DNA of 64,000 nucleotides. Origin: Synchiropus splendidus. Lineage: Eukaryota > Chordata > Actinopteri > Syngnathiformes > Callionymidae. The stretch's first letter is position 1. Each line of letters opens with the position of its first letter. Location of the stretch: NCBI RefSeq assembly GCF_027744825.2, contig NC_071334.1, forward strand, positions 33,263,937 through 33,327,936, written 5' to 3'. Under the pieces are notes generated by a model that made no database searches, was not told where the DNA came from, and worked only from the letters and a program-made list of their open reading frames with translations. The position numbers were made by a program, and so were the translations under genes. Positions 63,956 through 64,000 of this stretch are shown one piece after another.

Positions 63956-64000
<45 letters not shown>
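63956..64000 (+). repeat. (TG)n microsatellite
   Basis: An uninterrupted TG tract begins directly at the Tc1-like terminus and runs to the window edge. Confidence 0.97.

Overview
The window is teleost fish nuclear DNA. The evidence is vertebrate-type tRNA and U5 snRNA genes, a fish NLRC3-like NLR gene with phase-2 exons, a tandem pair of fish-type Ig receptor genes, and fish transposon families (DIRS1-like, Ty3/Gypsy, PIF/Harbinger, Tc1-like, and LINEs of the L2/CR1/Rex kind). No prokaryotic organisation is visible. Protein-coding content is low and interspersed repeats dominate.

Positions 1-42,000 are a small-RNA gene cluster. It holds about 20 tRNA genes that look intact or nearly so (Gln-TTG, Gln-CTG, initiator Met, Thr-AGT, Ser-AGA, Ser-CGA), at least as many tRNA pseudogenes or fragments, and three U5 snRNA genes with recognisable PSE promoter elements. 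The cluster is a mosaic of inverted duplications. IR-1 pairs 1-7,352 with 18,314-26,683. IR-2 pairs about 8,480-12,960 with about 33,690-38,960, so its left arm lies inside the spacer of IR-1. A smaller inverted pair is 13,520-14,190 with 28,140-28,880. A direct copy of 19,230-20,535 lies at 26,465-27,760. Mobile elements entered before, between and after these duplications: a Gypsy copy at the same site in both IR-2 arms, a LINE in only one arm (with target-site duplication and a paralogous empty site), a 4.4-kb DIRS1-like element, and two Harbinger copies carrying different parts of one transposase gene.

Positions 42,000-47,500 leave the cluster. They hold a LINE 3' end, a broken Ig-domain receptor gene, its intact single-ORF neighbour (426 codons, signal peptide, about four Ig-like domains, TM helix, short tail), and an isolated FN3-domain exon. 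Positions 47,500-57,500 are mostly non-coding, with a 1.19-kb TIR transposon flanked by TA, LINE tails, a U5 pseudogene next to a good tRNA-Gly-TCC gene, and an unrecognised 133-codon ORF.

Positions 57,500-62,700 hold the 5' and central part of an NLRC3-like gene: short repeated N-terminal exons, a FISNA-NACHT exon with Walker A and B, and two LRR exons. Its remainder lies beyond the window. A degraded Tc1-like element and a (TG)n tract follow.

The tRNA and U5 genes use Pol III internal promoters and snRNA-type promoters and form one multicopy cluster. The NLR and Ig receptor genes are separate, probably immune-related loci. Boundaries of repeats and splice sites were read by eye and not computed.
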